A stretch of DNA of 64,000 nucleotides, taken from contig JAKFUU010000040.1 of the NCBI GenBank assembly GCA_021732525.1, positions 62,001 to 126,000 on the forward strand. Reading direction: 5' to 3'. The notes below the pieces were generated by a model. It was not told the DNA's origin. It did no database searches and saw nothing but the letters and a program-made list of their open reading frames with translations. The position numbers and the translations under genes were made by a program. Below, piece after piece: positions 17,041-26,854 of the stretch. Origin of the DNA: Sphingomonadaceae bacterium (GTDB lineage Bacteria; Pseudomonadota; Alphaproteobacteria; Sphingomonadales; Sphingomonadaceae). The first letter of the stretch is position 1. Every line of letters starts with the position of its first letter.

Positions 17041-18945
17041 TTAGATTTCGACCTGACTGCCCAATTCGACCACGCGATTTGTCGGCAGTTTGAAAAACTC
17101 CATCGCATTGGCGGCGTTACGGAGCATCCAGGCAAATATTTTTTCCCGCCAGATCATCATTCCCGGCAATTTTGACGCGATCAGCGTTTGGCGCGATAAG
17201 AAGAAGCTGGTTTGCATCATATTAAATTTAGGCCCGCATACATTCACATTTTCCAGCGCTTTGGGGATATCGGTTTCATCCAAGAAACCATAATTTAACC
17301 GTAGCCGGTAAAATCCCATCCCCATATCTTTGCACTCGATCCGCTCTGCCACATCGACATAGGGAACATCCTGAATAATCACGGTCAAAATCAGCACGCG
17401 TTCATGCAGGATTTTGTTATGCTTGATATTATGCAGCAAAGCCGATGGCACCCCGTTGGCCGATGATGCCATAAAAATCGATGTCCCCGTCACCCGGTGC
17501 GCACTGTTCGCTGCAGATTTGATGAATATTTCCATCGGCATCGTGCTCTCCGCCATCCGGTCGCGCATCAATTGCCGCCCTTTTGACCAGGTTGTAAGCA
17601 ATGTAAATATCACCAGACCAATGACCAAAGGCACCCAGCCTCCCGATGGCACCTTCAAAAGATTTGCGCTCAAATAAGCGAAATCGACAATGAAAAATAC
17701 CGCGAGCACCGGCAATGCCTTCCATTTCTGCCATTTCCACAATGTCAGCAGCACGACCGAGATCAGGCAGGTGTCAATGAACATAGCGCCGGTAACCGCA
17801 ATACCATAGGCCGCCGCCAGATTGCTCGACGATTGGAAGAACAATACCAGCAACAGCACCATTACCGCCAGCCCCCAATTGATCGCGGGGATGTAAATCT
17901 GACCGGCGGCGCTTTCGCTGGTGTGCAAAATACGCAGACGCGGCATGAAGCCCAATTGAATTGCTTGCTGCGTAAGCGAAAAAGCCCCTGAAATAACCGC
18001 CTGACTGGCAATGATGGCGGCCAGTATCGTCAGAAAAATCACCGGCGTGCGGACCATATCGGGCACCATGAGGAAAAAGGGATCACGGATCGCCGCCTGC
18101 GCCTCATCAGGTGACATCGACAGGATCATCGCCCCCTGCCCCATATAATTGAGCATCAAGGCGGGCAAAACAAACACCAACCAGCTATAGGCAATCGGTT
18201 TGCGCCCAAAATGCCCCATATCGGCATAAAGCGCCTCCGCTCCGGTCACCGCCAGCACCACGGTGCCCATCGCGACAAAGGCGCGAAAACCGTCAATGTA
18301 AAAGAAATTTAACGCATTCAAAGGATTGATAACATCCAATATGATCAACGGCATTTTGGTCAAATGGATCAAGCCCAAAATGGCGAGCGCGCCGAAATAA
18401 GTGAGCATGATCGGGCCAAACCATGCGCCTACTTTTGCCGTGCCGCGCGATTGTATTGCAAAAAGCACCGCGATAATGCCAACCGAAATGGGCACAATCC
18501 AACCGCCAAATCGCGGATCGACATATTTCAACCCTTCCGCCGCGCCCAGAATCGACATGGCCGGGGTAATCATGGCGTCACCATAAAATAACGCGGTGGC
18601 AAATACGCCCAGCATCACAATGGGTGCGGTCCAGGCGGCCCCCGCCGTCTTGCGGCTGATCAGCGCCAACAAGGCCAGGCTGCCGCCCTCGCCCTTGTTA
18701 TCGGCTTTCATGATGGTGAAGACATATTTGAAGGTCACAACAATCATCATCGACCAAAAAACCAAGCTGAGCACGCCGTGAATATGCACCGGATCGGGAA
18801 CGATCGGGTGATGGCCGGCAAATGTCTCGCGAAAAGCATAGATCGGGCTGGTCCCAATATCGCCAAACACCACACCAATAGCGCCAACGGCCAAGGTTGC
18901 GATTGATGCTTTTTTCCCGCCATGTGCCGAATGCGATGTTGTCAT
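17041..18945 (-). CDS. kup: KUP-family potassium uptake permease
   Basis: A 634-residue inner-membrane K+ symporter. The N-terminal signature [20 protein letters not shown] is present (about 21-40), followed by about twelve hydrophobic helices to about residue 450 and a soluble C-terminal domain. The conserved [11 protein letters not shown] and [18 protein letters not shown] stretches are also seen. Length matches the family (about 620-630). It stands alone: 112 bp separate it from the DUF4261-like gene and 123 bp from ccmI, which lies upstream on the same strand. No riboswitch was recognised in front of it. Confidence 0.95.
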   Translation of the reverse strand: MTTSHSAHGGKKASIATLAVGAIGVVFGDIGTSPIYAFRETFAGHHPIVPDPVHIHGVLSLVFWSMMIVVTFKYVFTIMKADNKGEGGSLALLALISRKTAGAAWTAPIVMLGVFATALFYGDAMITPAMSILGAAEGLKYVDPRFGGWIVPISVGIIAVLFAIQSRGTAKVGAWFGPIMLTYFGALAILGLIHLTKMPLIILDVINPLNALNFFYIDGFRAFVAMGTVVLAVTGAEALYADMGHFGRKPIAYSWLVFVLPALMLNYMGQGAMILSMSPDEAQAAIRDPFFLMVPDMVRTPVIFLTILAAIIASQAVISGAFSLTQQAIQLGFMPRLRILHTSESAAGQIYIPAINWGLAVMVLLLVLFFQSSSNLAAAYGIAVTGAMFIDTCLISVVLLTLWKWQKWKALPVLAVFFIVDFAYLSANLLKVPSGGWVPLVIGLVIFTLLTTWSKGRQLMRDRMAESTMPMEIFIKSAANSAHRVTGTSIFMASSANGVPSALLHNIKHNKILHERVLILTVIIQDVPYVDVAERIECKDMGMGFYRLRLNYGFLDETDIPKALENVNVCGPKFNMMQTSFFLSRQTLIASKLPGMMIWREKIFAWMLRNAANAMEFFKLPTNRVVELGSQVEI

Positions 18946-19068
18946 TATTCAACCCCTTACTATGGATCGTTCAAATTTCTCTGCAAATTGGCCGCGCAAC
19001 CGCCTACCACCGATTTTCGGAAAGGACAATGTTGCTTGCAAACCAATAAATCACTATATTACAATATA

Positions 19069-19728
19069 TTAAATACCATCACTATCATTTTGATCTTCAA
19101 GCCTTGCGGCAGAAAGCAGGCTTTTTACACCGTAAACCTGCGACTCCAACCGCTCTTTCCACCGCGCTTGTTTGGGCGCTTTGTCGATCAACCCTTGCCA
19201 TAATCGCAATGTTTCATCGGGCCTGCCGTCAAACAAACGCACCAGCCCCGTAAAATAGTCAGGCGCGGGATGCTGCGGATTTAACGCGCGTGTTTTATCG
19301 AATGCAAATTTGGCCGGCGGCGACATTTTTCCGTCACTAGCCAGCATCAATTGCAAAGCGAGCCCAGCCCAAAGATCCGCCTCGCCGGGATTTTTGCGAA
19401 TGCCCGATTTGATATAGGCAGCGGCCAGCCGGTAATCCCCGCTGCGCGACAAAGCATCCGCCGCGATCAAATAAGGCCGCGCGGCGCTAAAGCTCCGGTC
19501 CATTTCTGAGCGGGTCAATATCAATGCTGCCGCAGTCTTGCCATTGGCCGCGACCGGCTGCGCGGGCGCGCCGGCCAAATTCGGCATTCCCTGCACCGCA
19601 TAACCCGCCAGTCCAAGAATAATTGCAGCGGCGGCAATTTCCCAAATCTTGCGCGGCAATTTGCCAAGCCCGATCACCGCGATCAGCAAGATCGCCGCGA
19701 ACAACAGGATAATGGTCCACACCATCAT
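19069..19728 (-). CDS. ccmI: Cytochrome c biogenesis TPR protein CcmI-like
   Basis: A 219-residue membrane-anchored protein with two N-terminal hydrophobic helices (VWTIILLFAAILLIAVIGL and IAAAAIILGLAGYAV), then a periplasmic TPR region (IAADALSRSGDYRLAAAYIKSG, LWAGLALQL...NPQHPAPDYF). This region would bind apocytochrome c before heme ligation. Its start ATG overlaps the ccmH stop (CGATGATGG), and it closes the ccmCDEFGHI run. The longer in-frame upstream extension lies inside ccmH and is rejected. The sequence is divergent; the name rests on position plus architecture. Confidence 0.8.
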   Translation of the reverse strand: MMVWTIILLFAAILLIAVIGLGKLPRKIWEIAAAAIILGLAGYAVQGMPNLAGAPAQPVAANGKTAAALILTRSEMDRSFSAARPYLIAADALSRSGDYRLAAAYIKSGIRKNPGEADLWAGLALQLMLASDGKMSPPAKFAFDKTRALNPQHPAPDYFTGLVRLFDGRPDETLRLWQGLIDKAPKQARWKERLESQVYGVKSLLSAARLEDQNDSDGI

Positions 19729-20147
19729 CGCGGTTTCCCGGCGAACAGCCCGCGCGCCATGCCAATCCCGGCGAGCAGCAAGATGATGGGCACCAGCCAC
19801 AGGATCAATCCCGCGCCGCGCGCCGGGGGTTCAAAGCTGATATATTCGCCGTAGCGCGTAACCAGCCATTTTTCGATTACCGCCGGGCTTTCGCCGGCTT
19901 TGATCCGCCGCCGCACCTCGCTACGCATCGCGCCGGCAATGGGCGCGTCGCTATCGGCAATCGATTGACCCTGACATTGAATACAGCGTAGCCGTTTCAT
20001 GAGATCGGTTGCGGCGGCCTCTTGCTGCGGATCATCAAGCTGCATATGGGCCAAGGATGCATCGGTGCCACTGCCCTGCGCCGCCGCAATTTCAACCGTC
20101 GCCGATCCGGCCATCATCATCAGGATCAGCGCAAACAGCCGCATCAC
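19725..20147 (-). CDS. ccmH: Cytochrome c maturation thiol oxidoreductase CcmH
   Basis: A 140-residue periplasmic protein with a signal peptide (1-23), the thiol motif LRCIQCQGQSIADSDAP (C55 and C58) and a C-terminal membrane helix (LILWLVPIILLLAGIGMARG). It reduces apocytochrome c or resolves the CcmG-linked disulfide before heme attachment. Length fits the short alphaproteobacterial CcmH. It overlaps ccmG upstream (4 nt) and ccmI downstream, so translation is coupled. Confidence 0.95.
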   Translation of the reverse strand: MMRLFALILMMMAGSATVEIAAAQGSGTDASLAHMQLDDPQQEAAATDLMKRLRCIQCQGQSIADSDAPIAGAMRSEVRRRIKAGESPAVIEKWLVTRYGEYISFEPPARGAGLILWLVPIILLLAGIGMARGLFAGKPR

Positions 20148-20671
20148 CGCGCCGCCCGCAGCTTTTGGAGCAGCATCGGCACATGTTCGGCGCGAATATC
20201 GCCGATATGCTGGTGCAATATCGTGCCATCCCCTGCGATAACATAGGTTTCGGGAACCCCCGATGATCCCATCAACAATTGCACGCGCAGGTCCGTATCC
20301 GATCCGATCTGTGTAAACGGGTTTCCATATTGCCGCAGGAAGGCGGCAACGTCATCGGGCCGATCCCGCAACGCCACACCGTGAATTTCGGCCCCCGCGC
20401 GCGCCAGTGCCTCCAGATGCGGCGCCTCCTGCTGACATGGCGCGCACCAGCTACCAAAGAAATTCAGCAACCGGGGTTTGCCATCGGTAAAATCTTGGGC
20501 GGAAAGCCCCGGCATGCCCTCAGTTGCCGCAGGTAGCTGAAAATCGGGTAATTTCTGCCCAATCATCTGCGAGCGGACAAAACCGTCGCCGGGCACCGAT
20601 AGCCGATAAAGCGATAGCCCCGCGGCAAAGGCAAATAACGCGAGCGGCAGCCATAATTTCCATCGTTTCAT
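20144..20671 (-). CDS. ccmG: Periplasmic thioredoxin CcmG/DsbE
   Basis: A 175-residue membrane-tethered thioredoxin. An N-terminal helix (LWLPLALFAFAAGLSLYRL) leads to a thioredoxin fold with WCAPCQ as active site and the cis-Pro stretch GVPETYVI. It keeps the cytochrome c CXXCH cysteines reduced for heme ligation. It overlaps ccmF upstream and ccmH downstream by 4 nt each. Confidence 0.95.
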   Translation of the reverse strand: MKRWKLWLPLALFAFAAGLSLYRLSVPGDGFVRSQMIGQKLPDFQLPAATEGMPGLSAQDFTDGKPRLLNFFGSWCAPCQQEAPHLEALARAGAEIHGVALRDRPDDVAAFLRQYGNPFTQIGSDTDLRVQLLMGSSGVPETYVIAGDGTILHQHIGDIRAEHVPMLLQKLRAAR

Positions 20672-22620
20672 GCCGCAAATCTTTCATCAACCGGACCAGG
20701 CCGCCGAAATTTTACCCCTCGAAGCATCCGCCCCAATAAGGCGAGCGCGCCGCCCAGTGCAATGATGACCCCGCCGAGCCAAATGAAAGTAACCCAAGGC
20801 TTCCACCATAACCGCACCTGCCAAGGCTTTATGCTGCCCTCGCCCGCAGGCGCAATCACCGCATAAAGCTGACCATCCCAGCGGGTTAACAAGGCGGCCT
20901 CGGTCGTTTGCGTTTCGGGAGAGACAAAATTTCGCGATTGCGGCCGCATCTCGCTCACATCATTCCCCCGGCCAGCAATCATCTGCCCCTCCAGCGCCGT
21001 CCAATTTTCACCCACCACCGGCTCGACATTATTCAGCTTAACCCGCCACCCGGCGATGCGTTCGACATCCCCCACATCCATCGCGGCGAGCCGTTCGCTC
21101 GAATAGCCGGCTTCGCTGGCCATTCCTGCCGCCGCAATCGCCAGGCCAAAATGCGCGGTTACCATCCCCCAAATCGTCAACGGCGTTCGCGTTAGCTTGC
21201 GCCCGAACAGCGGCAGAAAGGCGCCAACGGCAAGCCCGCTCGAAAGCCCTAACGTGATGATTACAAAAACACCCGCGTCCGGTTTGATCACAGCCGCAAT
21301 AACCATCCCCGAAATCGCCGCGACAATCGGCAGCAGCAATAACCGCTGCAGCCCGATCCCATCATCCTTTCGCCAGCGGAGCATCGGCCCGAATATCAGC
21401 AACAGCATCATCAGCAATGCAATCGGCACCGCGGCTTTGTTGAAATAGGGCGGTCCGACGGAAATTTTATCCCCCAACGCTTCGGCCAAAATCGGATATA
21501 ATGTCCCGATTAGGACGATCCCCAAGATCGTGCTCAGCAATATATTATTGCCGACAATTGCGCCTTCGCGGCTGAACAAGCGAAAGGTCTTTCCTTGCGT
21601 CACGCTGGCGATGCGCAGCGCAAAAAGCAGAAACGAACCGCCGACGTAAATCAGCAATAGGGCAAGGATAAATGCGCCCCGGCCAGGGTCAACGGCAAAG
21701 GCATGCACGCTCGTCAATATGCCCGACCGCACCAGAAACGTGCCCGCCATCGACATGGCAAAAGCAATCAAAGCCAGCATCACCGTCCACGCCCGCAGCG
21801 CGTCGCGAACCGCCAAAACGCCAACCGAATGGAGCAGCGCGGTGGCCGCCAGCCAGGGCATGAGCGAGGCATTTTCAACCGGATCCCAAAACCAATATCC
21901 GCCCCAGCCCAGCTCATAATAAGCCCAATAGCTGCCCGCCGTAATCCCCAATGTCAGGAAAATCCAGGCAAGCAACACCCATGGCCGCATCGCGCGGGCA
22001 AAGGCCGGGCCGATTTTTCCGGTCAACAATGCCGCAACGGCGAATGAAAAGGCCACCGAAAGCCCGACATAGCCAAAATATAGAGTGGGCGGATGAAAAG
22101 CCAGGCCAATATCCTGCAACAATGGATTCAACCCCGCGCCGGCTTGCGGCACTGGAAACAACCGCGCAAATGGATTGGACGTAAATAGCAAAAATGCGAA
22201 AAAGCCGAGCGCCAACACCGCCTGAACCGTCAATGTCGCGCGCAAGGTTTCACGGTCCAACCGTTTTTCAAACAGCGCGATAGCGGCCCCCGATATCGCC
22301 AAAATCGTGACCCATAGCAACATCGATCCTTCATGATTGCCCCATGTTCCCGCCAATTTGAAGATCATCGGCTTGTCCAGATGGCTGTTATTGGCCACCA
22401 ACAGCACCGACAGATCGGTGACCAGGAACAGATAGATCAGCGAGGCAAATGCGGCGGCACACAGCGCGCCCTGCGCCGCCGCCGCCGGTATGACAAGATC
22501 GGCGAGAATACCTCCCTTGCCATTTTCCCCCGCCGTTAACGCCGCCAGACCGCTCACCATCTGCAGCAAAGCCATCGACGCGGCAAGCCACAGGGCGGCA
22601 AGGCCAAATTCAGCCATCAC
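20668..22620 (-). CDS. ccmF: Cytochrome c heme lyase subunit CcmF
   Basis: A 650-residue polytopic membrane protein. It has the heme-handling tryptophan-rich motif GGYWFWDPVENASLMPWL and the GNHEGSMLLW and HPPTLYFGYVG segments typical of CcmF. It transfers heme from CcmE to apocytochrome c. Length matches the family. It overlaps ccmE and ccmG by 4 nt on each side. Confidence 0.97.
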   Translation of the reverse strand: MMAEFGLAALWLAASMALLQMVSGLAALTAGENGKGGILADLVIPAAAAQGALCAAAFASLIYLFLVTDLSVLLVANNSHLDKPMIFKLAGTWGNHEGSMLLWVTILAISGAAIALFEKRLDRETLRATLTVQAVLALGFFAFLLFTSNPFARLFPVPQAGAGLNPLLQDIGLAFHPPTLYFGYVGLSVAFSFAVAALLTGKIGPAFARAMRPWVLLAWIFLTLGITAGSYWAYYELGWGGYWFWDPVENASLMPWLAATALLHSVGVLAVRDALRAWTVMLALIAFAMSMAGTFLVRSGILTSVHAFAVDPGRGAFILALLLIYVGGSFLLFALRIASVTQGKTFRLFSREGAIVGNNILLSTILGIVLIGTLYPILAEALGDKISVGPPYFNKAAVPIALLMMLLLIFGPMLRWRKDDGIGLQRLLLLPIVAAISGMVIAAVIKPDAGVFVIITLGLSSGLAVGAFLPLFGRKLTRTPLTIWGMVTAHFGLAIAAAGMASEAGYSSERLAAMDVGDVERIAGWRVKLNNVEPVVGENWTALEGQMIAGRGNDVSEMRPQSRNFVSPETQTTEAALLTRWDGQLYAVIAPAGEGSIKPWQVRLWWKPWVTFIWLGGVIIALGGALALLGRMLRGVKFRRPGPVDERFAA

Positions 22621-23072
22621 CGGACAAGGCTGTCCTTGCTTTGCTGGCCCGTTTTCATGTCAATGTCGGCCAATTCGCGGGGCACATAATTTTCGTCATG
22701 TTTGGCCAGCAAGCTGTCGGCGATAAATATACCGTTCGCTGCCAATCGGCCGTCGGCGACAACGCCCGATCCTTCGACAAATAAATCGGGCGTAATCCCG
22801 GTGTAACGCACATTCAGCGATGCATCCCGGTCCTGCACCACAAAACGGATCGAAACGCCGTCTGCACCGCGCGTGATCGATCCGGGCTGCACCAGTCCGC
22901 CGATCCTTATTGCCTTGCCGGGGGCTGGTTTATCCCTCGCCAATGATGAAGGCGTGTAAAAATAGGATACCTCTTCACGCAGCGCCGACGCGGCTATCAA
23001 ACCCGCAGCCAGCAAAGCCGACGCGGCAAGGACGGCAAGCAACAGCCGCTGATGTTTTGCCTTTACCGCCAC
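22617..23072 (-). CDS. ccmE: Heme chaperone CcmE
   Basis: A 151-residue periplasmic protein anchored by one N-terminal helix (LLAVLAASALLAAGLIAASAL). The heme-binding motif LAKHDENYVP holds H125 and Y129, which bind heme covalently before passing it to CcmF. The start is GTG at 23072, three bases after the ccmD stop. Confidence 0.95.
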   Translation of the reverse strand: MAVKAKHQRLLLAVLAASALLAAGLIAASALREEVSYFYTPSSLARDKPAPGKAIRIGGLVQPGSITRGADGVSIRFVVQDRDASLNVRYTGITPDLFVEGSGVVADGRLAANGIFIADSLLAKHDENYVPRELADIDMKTGQQSKDSLVR

Positions 23073-23075
23073 CGA

Positions 23076-23207
23076 TTATCCATCACCGCGCAAATCATCG
23101 GCCAGCGCTTCGGAACGGCGCATGGCGATATAGCTCGACAATATCAGCCAGAAGACGCCCAGCAAAGCCACCCCAAATGCCGCCAGAATGAAATATTGGT
23201 GGCTCAT
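23076..23207 (-). CDS. ccmD: Heme exporter accessory protein CcmD
   Basis: A 43-residue protein too short for many gene callers. It begins MSHQYFILAAFGVALLGVFW and has one membrane helix, then a charged tail (MRRSEALADDLRGDG). It sits exactly between ccmC (1-nt gap) and ccmE (3-nt gap), the usual place of ccmD, which stabilises CcmE interaction with the CcmABC complex. Confidence 0.9.
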   Translation of the reverse strand: MSHQYFILAAFGVALLGVFWLILSSYIAMRRSEALADDLRGDG

Positions 23208-23208
23208 A

Positions 23209-23925
23209 TCATCGTTCCGCCATCCGCCGCATCCGCGCGTCAATCTTGATCTCTGCCAGCGCCGCGCGCATCCGCATCAGCACCACCGCACCGAAAATAA
23301 GGCTGAAACCGATAACCGAACCGAACAAAGGCCAAAGATAGGCAGGGTCAATACTCGATCCGCTCAGCGTGATACTCGCTTTTTGATGCTGGCTTTCCCA
23401 CCAGACAACCGAACGGTTGATAATCGGAATATTCACCGCGCCCATCACGCCGAAAATTGCCGCTACTCGGCTGACGCTACCTTTTTCGCTGCTGGCATTG
23501 GCCAGCGCTATATAACCCAGATACAGAAAAAACAGCACCAGCATCGATGTCAACCGCCCGTCCCACACCCACCATGTGCCCCATGTCGGACGTCCCCATA
23601 TCGATCCGGTGGCAAGGCAAATTCCCGCAAATACCGCGCCGGGAATCGCCGCCGCCCGCGCCGCGATACCCGCGAGCGGATGCCGCCACACAAGCTGAAT
23701 AATACTGGCGAGCGCGATAACGATCCAGCCCCCCATTCCGAGCCAAGCCGCCGGAACATGGACGAAGATGATTTTGACCGTTTCACCCATCAATCGTTCG
23801 GCAGGTGTGGCAAACAGACCCCATAGGCACGCCGACAGCGCAAGGATCAGCCCCGGCCAGAATAAAGCCGGGGTCAACGGCTTTGCGAGCCGCAAAAAAC
23901 GAGCAGGATTGGCGAAACGATGCAT
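23209..23925 (-). CDS. ccmC: Heme exporter/transferase CcmC
   Basis: A 238-residue inner-membrane protein that loads heme onto CcmE. Six helices are visible, with the family WWD motif WGTWWVWDGRLTSM and the heme-ligand loops GGWIV and WEFQ-type WWESQHQKAS. The start MHRFANPARFLR at 23925 avoids running into the preceding dehydrogenase gene; a longer in-frame start at 23979 would overlap it. The ABC transporter genes ccmA and ccmB are not adjacent here. Confidence 0.93.
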   Translation of the reverse strand: MHRFANPARFLRLAKPLTPALFWPGLILALSACLWGLFATPAERLMGETVKIIFVHVPAAWLGMGGWIVIALASIIQLVWRHPLAGIAARAAAIPGAVFAGICLATGSIWGRPTWGTWWVWDGRLTSMLVLFFLYLGYIALANASSEKGSVSRVAAIFGVMGAVNIPIINRSVVWWESQHQKASITLSGSSIDPAYLWPLFGSVIGFSLIFGAVVLMRMRAALAEIKIDARMRRMAER

Positions 23926-23965
23926 CGAAAAAGGGTTACGCGCTTGGCCGCAAAGCATCAATAGC

Positions 23966-25018
23966 TTATCGGCGGCCAATCAAATGTTGCGCCATCCGGT
24001 CGGCCACCGCCGCCGCCGGAATCTTATCGGCTTTGCTTTCATCCCAAATGGCGGTGAGCCGCTGCGGAATAATATCGATCCGCTTGTTTACTTCATCGAC
24101 CGGCATATCGCCCAAATATTCCAAACCAACATTGATGATCCCGCCTGCATTTATCACATAATCAGGGGCATAGGTGATGCCGCGATCAAACAGGCGCTGG
24201 GCATCATCGGGCGTCGCCACTTGATTGTTCGCACCGCCGGCCACAATCGCAACATTAAGCGCGGCGATCGTATCCTTGTTCAATATAGCGCCGAGCGCAT
24301 TGGGGCTTAAAATATCGGCTTCAACCGACATTATTTCATGCAGCCCCGCCGTCGCCGCGCCGGTTTCCGCCGCCACCGCTTGCAGTTTATCATCATCAAT
24401 ATCGGCGAGCGTGAGCCGCGCACCGTCGGCAGCCAGCAAACGGGCAACCCCGCCGCCCACACTGCCAATCCCTTGAATGGCAACGTGGATGCCGGCCATG
24501 CTATCCGCGCCCAAACGGTAGCGCGCGGCGGCCTTTATACCCAGATACACGCCGCGCGCGGTAAACGGCCCCGGATCGCCGCCCGCAACATTTTTATCGG
24601 CAACCGGCAGGCCAGCGACATGGCGGGTCTCCTTGGAAATTTCGGTCATGTCGGCATCGCTCATACCGACATCTTCGGCGGTGACATACCGCCCGTTCAG
24701 CGATTCGATTGCCCTGCCAAAGGCATGCAGCATTTCGGGCGTTTTGGTTTTACCGCTATCGGCCAGCACCACCGCTTTCCCGCCGCCCAGCGGCAGGCCG
24801 GCCATGGCATTTTTATAACTCATCCCGCGCGACAGGCGCAGGGCATCGGTAACGGCGGCGGCGTCGTCGGCATAGCGCCAAAAGCGTGTTCCGCCCGCTG
24901 CGGGACCAAGATGGGACGAATGCACCGCAATAACCGCGCGCAGGCCGGTTTTTTCGTCGGCGAATAAATGCACCGATTCATGCGCGTCAAAATCGGGGGA
25001 GTTCCAAATGGCTGTCAT
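23966..25018 (-). CDS. Leucine/branched-chain amino acid dehydrogenase (Glu/Leu/Phe/Val dehydrogenase family)
   Basis: A 350-residue NAD-dependent enzyme that deaminates a branched-chain or aromatic amino acid to its keto acid. The catalytic domain carries GPAAGGTRFW, KNAMAGLPLGGGKAVV and TAEDVGMS; the NAD fold carries VAIQGIGSVGGGVARLLA. Length matches leucine dehydrogenase (about 350-360) rather than glutamate dehydrogenase. The substrate is not certain. A triple Lrp-like operator lies 33-60 bp upstream (25051-25078), so amino-acid-responsive control is likely. The ccm run follows on the same strand after 40 bp. Confidence 0.9.
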   Translation of the reverse strand: MTAIWNSPDFDAHESVHLFADEKTGLRAVIAVHSSHLGPAAGGTRFWRYADDAAAVTDALRLSRGMSYKNAMAGLPLGGGKAVVLADSGKTKTPEMLHAFGRAIESLNGRYVTAEDVGMSDADMTEISKETRHVAGLPVADKNVAGGDPGPFTARGVYLGIKAAARYRLGADSMAGIHVAIQGIGSVGGGVARLLAADGARLTLADIDDDKLQAVAAETGAATAGLHEIMSVEADILSPNALGAILNKDTIAALNVAIVAGGANNQVATPDDAQRLFDRGITYAPDYVINAGGIINVGLEYLGDMPVDEVNKRIDIIPQRLTAIWDESKADKIPAAAVADRMAQHLIGRR

Positions 25019-25050
25019 GGCGGCGTTACGGCTTTCTGTCTCGAAATCTA

Positions 25051-25078
25051 ATTACGAAGATGCGTAATAATATTACGC
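25051..25078. promoter_or_regulatory. Lrp/AsnC-type operator of the amino-acid dehydrogenase
   Basis: Three alternating half-sites: ATTACG (25051-25056), CGTAAT (25063-25068) and ATTACG (25072-25077). They make two overlapping palindromes, one with a 6-bp and one with a 3-bp spacer (GCGTAAT-AAT-ATTACGC). Location and shape suit an Lrp-family regulator. Confidence 0.65.
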
Positions 25079-25130
25079 AAAGCCTTTGTCACCCACACAG
25101 TTGCCCAACCGGGCACCTGTCATTGAAAAG

Positions 25131-25207
25131 TGGGGCGACCGACGGGACTCGAACCCGCAACTTCCGGCATCACAAGCCGGTGCTCTAACCATTGAACTAC
25201 GATCGCC
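25131..25207 (-). tRNA. tRNA-His (GTG)
   Basis: A 77-nt cloverleaf on the minus strand with the extra 5' G(-1) opposite C73, an acceptor stem GCGATCG/CGGTCGC, a D arm GTTCAATGGTTAGAGC, anticodon loop CTTGTGATG region (anticodon GTG), a TTCGAGT loop and encoded CCA. Histidine identity is given by both anticodon and G(-1). Confidence 0.97.
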
Positions 25208-25335
25208 GCAAGCCTGCAAAGGACAAGGCGTCCCTTATGGCAATTTCCGGCAATGGGTCAAGAGTGGCTGACCTAACCTTGCCATTTGTTACCAACAGGC
25301 AGGTTATATCGACCACTTCTTCAACTTTGCCAAAC

Positions 25336-25563
25336 TTACTTCTTCAGGCTTAAACCGCCAAAACGCTTGTTAAACTGCGCAACTCGGCCGCCTGCATCGA
25401 GCAGACGCTGATTACCGCCGGTCCAAGCAGGGTGTGACGTTGGATCAATTTCAAGCGCCAAAGTGTCGCCCTCTTTGCCCCAAGTTGAGCGGGTTTCATA
25501 CACGGTGCCGTCGGTCATTTGCACCTTGATCATGTGATAATCCGGATGGATATCGGCTTTCAT
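25336..25563 (-). CDS. rpmE: 50S ribosomal protein L31
   Basis: A 75-residue ribosomal protein starting [16 protein letters not shown], with [19 protein letters not shown] and a FNKRFG end, which is typical. It contains no cysteine, so it is the zinc-independent form. ATG at 25563 follows GGAGCAG; a longer in-frame start is rejected because L31 begins at this Met. It closes the long operon after fabZ. Confidence 0.95.
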   Translation of the reverse strand: MKADIHPDYHMIKVQMTDGTVYETRSTWGKEGDTLALEIDPTSHPAWTGGNQRLLDAGGRVAQFNKRFGGLSLKK

Positions 25564-25658
25564 AATATCTGCTCCAATGTTGAAACTGGTTTCCGACCAG
25601 AATCTATGGGGAATCGGGAGCGCCGCAATTAACGGCGGTATTGGCAAATAGCAATAGC

Positions 25659-26135
25659 TCAGTTGGCAGCGGCGGGCGGGTCGGCGACCATCGCCATGAA
25701 ATCCGCCTGCGACACCACCTTGTCACCAACCATGGCTTTACCCGAAAAACGGCAAGCCCGCGCGCTTTTCTGCGTAAATTCTACTTCGAGATACAGCAAG
25801 CACCCCGGTTCAACCGGCGCGCGAAATTTGGCATTATCGATCGACATAAAATAAACCAATTTTCCAGAACCCGCGAGCCCCAGGCTTTCCATCGCCAATA
25901 TTCCCGCCGCCTGCGCCAGCGCCTCAATCTGCAAGACGCCGGGCATGATCGGGCGCCCAGGAAAATGGCCCTGAAAATAGCCTTCATTTATCGAAACGGC
26001 CTTCACCGCGCGAATACGCTCATCCAAAATAAGTTCTTCGACCCGGTCCACCAGCAACATCGGATAACGGTGCGGCAACACCTTCATCACCCGGGTCACA
26101 TCATAATTGGCAAAGGGCGTCGCGCCGCTCTCCAT
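25659..26135 (-). CDS. fabZ: 3-hydroxyacyl-ACP dehydratase FabZ
   Basis: A 158-residue hotdog-fold enzyme that dehydrates 3-hydroxyacyl-ACP in fatty acid synthesis. The active-site His is in [11 protein letters not shown] and the Glu is in [11 protein letters not shown], with [11 protein letters not shown] between them. The start MESGATPF at 26135 is chosen because it gives normal family length; a longer in-frame start would run inside skp. It begins 17 nt after the skp stop. Confidence 0.95.
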   Translation of the reverse strand: MESGATPFANYDVTRVMKVLPHRYPMLLVDRVEELILDERIRAVKAVSINEGYFQGHFPGRPIMPGVLQIEALAQAAGILAMESLGLAGSGKLVYFMSIDNAKFRAPVEPGCLLYLEVEFTQKSARACRFSGKAMVGDKVVSQADFMAMVADPPAAAN

Positions 26136-26152
26136 TCCAGATACTGCGCCGG

Positions 26153-26854
26153 TTACCGCGTTTGCGGCTGCGCTGCGGGTTGCCCCGTCGCGGGCTGCGC
26201 GGCGGCCTGCTGCGCCGCTTGTTGACGCGCGCTGGCGACCAGCAATTGCTGAATTTGCTGATGAATAGCAGCGGTTTGACGCGAAGGCTGCCAATTTGCC
26301 GGCGGCGTTGTGGCGACCACCGGAATAACCTTATCAATTTCCTCGGTAATTGCATTGGTAACATCGGCTGCGGCGGGCGCCCACACCAGCGAATCGGGGG
26401 TGACGATCAAATTTATTTTCTTGGCGGCAACAACCTTTTCCTGAGCCGCGTTATATTGCTCCGAGATATTTTGAATCACAAAATGTTGCGCGATAACAAT
26501 CGGTTCGCGCAAAGTGTTAATTTCATTCTGCTTGGCAACAAGCGATGTCCACGCCGGGCTTTTGGCGTCTTGCGCGATCTTCAATTCGGCATCGGTCAAT
26601 TGATTGTCTTTATTTGCATCCAATTGTTTTTGAATGGTCTGCAATTCAGCCGACTTCCCGTCAATCTGCTTGATATAGCTGTCATAAGTTACTTGGATCT
26701 GTTGATATCCAGCACCCAGAGCCTTTGCCCGTGCAATCGCTATGGTCGGATCGGCGGTGGCGATACCGGCAACCTGCGCCGAAGCGTTTCCACCAGCGAT
26801 GAAAGCGGTGACCAATGCCGAGGAGACGAAAATAGTTTTGATCGAATATTTCAT
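26153..26854 (-). CDS. skp: Periplasmic chaperone Skp/OmpH family, with EF-hand-like loop
   Basis: A 233-residue periplasmic protein. A signal peptide is clear (1-27, ending NASAQ), followed by long helical, Gln- and Lys-rich coiled-coil stretches as in Skp, which shields outer-membrane proteins. Residues 79-90 read [12 protein letters not shown], matching the 12-residue EF-hand calcium loop at positions 1, 3, 5, 8 and 12. A Gln/Ala/Pro-rich tail ends the protein. Its ATG overlaps the bamA stop by one base (TAATG), so translation is coupled with BamA, its functional partner. Confidence 0.85.
   Translation of the reverse strand: MKYSIKTIFVSSALVTAFIAGGNASAQVAGIATADPTIAIARAKALGAGYQQIQVTYDSYIKQIDGKSAELQTIQKQLDANKDNQLTDAELKIAQDAKSPAWTSLVAKQNEINTLREPIVIAQHFVIQNISEQYNAAQEKVVAAKKINLIVTPDSLVWAPAAADVTNAITEEIDKVIPVVATTPPANWQPSRQTAAIHQQIQQLLVASARQQAAQQAAAQPATGQPAAQPQTR

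Noticed and set aside
23188-23826. 212-residue frame on the + strand over ccmC
   Set aside because: Low-complexity Arg/His/Pro-rich antisense frame; ccmC on the other strand carries the WWD motif.
25273-25306. TAACCTTGCC...GGCAGGTTA after rpmE as a terminator
   Set aside because: The stem has a bulge and no T-run follows on the rpmE strand.
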